Of a stretch of 64,000 bases of DNA, positions 63,973 through 64,000 are shown piece by piece. Both the position numbers and the translations under genes were made by a program. How positions within the stretch are numbered: the stretch's first letter is position 1; every line of letters starts with the position of its first letter. Source of the stretch: JAXLYX01 sp046351215 (GTDB taxonomy: Bacteria; Myxococcota_A; Polyangia; Polyangiales; Houyiibacteriaceae); the NCBI GenBank assembly GCA_046351215.1, contig JAXLYX010000007.1:62001-126000 (forward strand), in the 5' to 3' direction. The notes beneath the pieces were generated by a model. The model ran no database searches. It was not told where the DNA came from and saw only the letters and a list, made by a program, of their open reading frames with translations.

Positions 63973-64000
63973 GGACGACGGAAGCAGAGAGCCCTCGCGC

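Overview
This window is about 70% GC, with very frequent GTG/TTG starts and start-stop overlaps of the ATGA/GTGA/TTGA kind. Many genes encode TPR proteins, lipoproteins, an MJ0042 zinc ribbon or a PATAN (DUF4388) domain. This fits a myxobacterium-like chromosome (Myxococcota, probably Polyangia). That placement rests on gene style and content, not on an rRNA gene: no rRNA or tRNA gene was seen.

Layout. (1) 1-8.1 kb, mostly minus strand: the tail of a TPR gene, rlmE, a stand-alone rplC (L3) with its own promoter, HEAT-repeat gene to tatD, and tetR-holB-metG. (2) 8.1-15.7 kb: mazG; the translation-rescue pair efp and epmA, the latter with an extra OB-like N-terminus; a membrane TPR protein; a patatin; a three-gene minus unit (catalytically dead class II glutamine amidotransferase, lipoprotein, cutA); and a XerD-type recombinase. 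(3) 15.8-20.7 kb: a TCA/nucleotide block icd-mdh-sucC-sucD-ndk, with terminators after sucD and ndk. (4) 20.7-27.6 kb: a nested mobile region. A group II intron (20711-27600) sits just behind the ndk terminator. It is broken by an IS3-family element in its 5' RNA domains and by a three-gene TniA/TniB-like transposon in the 3' end of its reverse-transcriptase gene. Removing both elements and one copy of each target duplication restores a normal 1.84-kb intron. (5) 27.65-34.5 kb: an aroK-aroB fusion, two convergent lipoprotein genes in lower-GC DNA, and an IS21-family element with intact ends and duplication. (6) 34.6-46.6 kb: minus-strand run of zinc-ribbon/TPR protein, lipoprotein SppA and a 2031-residue PATAN-TPR protein, divergent from deoC, a thioredoxin-rhodanese fusion and an unknown gene. 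(7) 46.8-64 kb: citrate synthase, apbE, a DUF4159/PF07090 pair, 3-oxoacid CoA-transferase scoA-scoB, a tandemly duplicated UvrA with four ABC modules, a small conserved-looking gene followed by pyrC-carA, and a TRIC/UPF0126 membrane protein.

How the genes work together: icd, mdh, sucCD and gltA form much of the TCA cycle, and scoAB feeds ketone-body carbon into it. efp/epmA, rplC, rlmE and metG serve translation. pyrC and carA belong to pyrimidine synthesis, aroKB to the shikimate pathway, and holB, uvrA, xerD, tatD and mazG to replication, repair and nucleotide sanitation.

The most rewarding places to look are the nested mobile region with its exactly defined ends, the transposon carrying a Cys-rich third gene, the dead glutamine amidotransferase, the OB-extended EpmA and the double UvrA.
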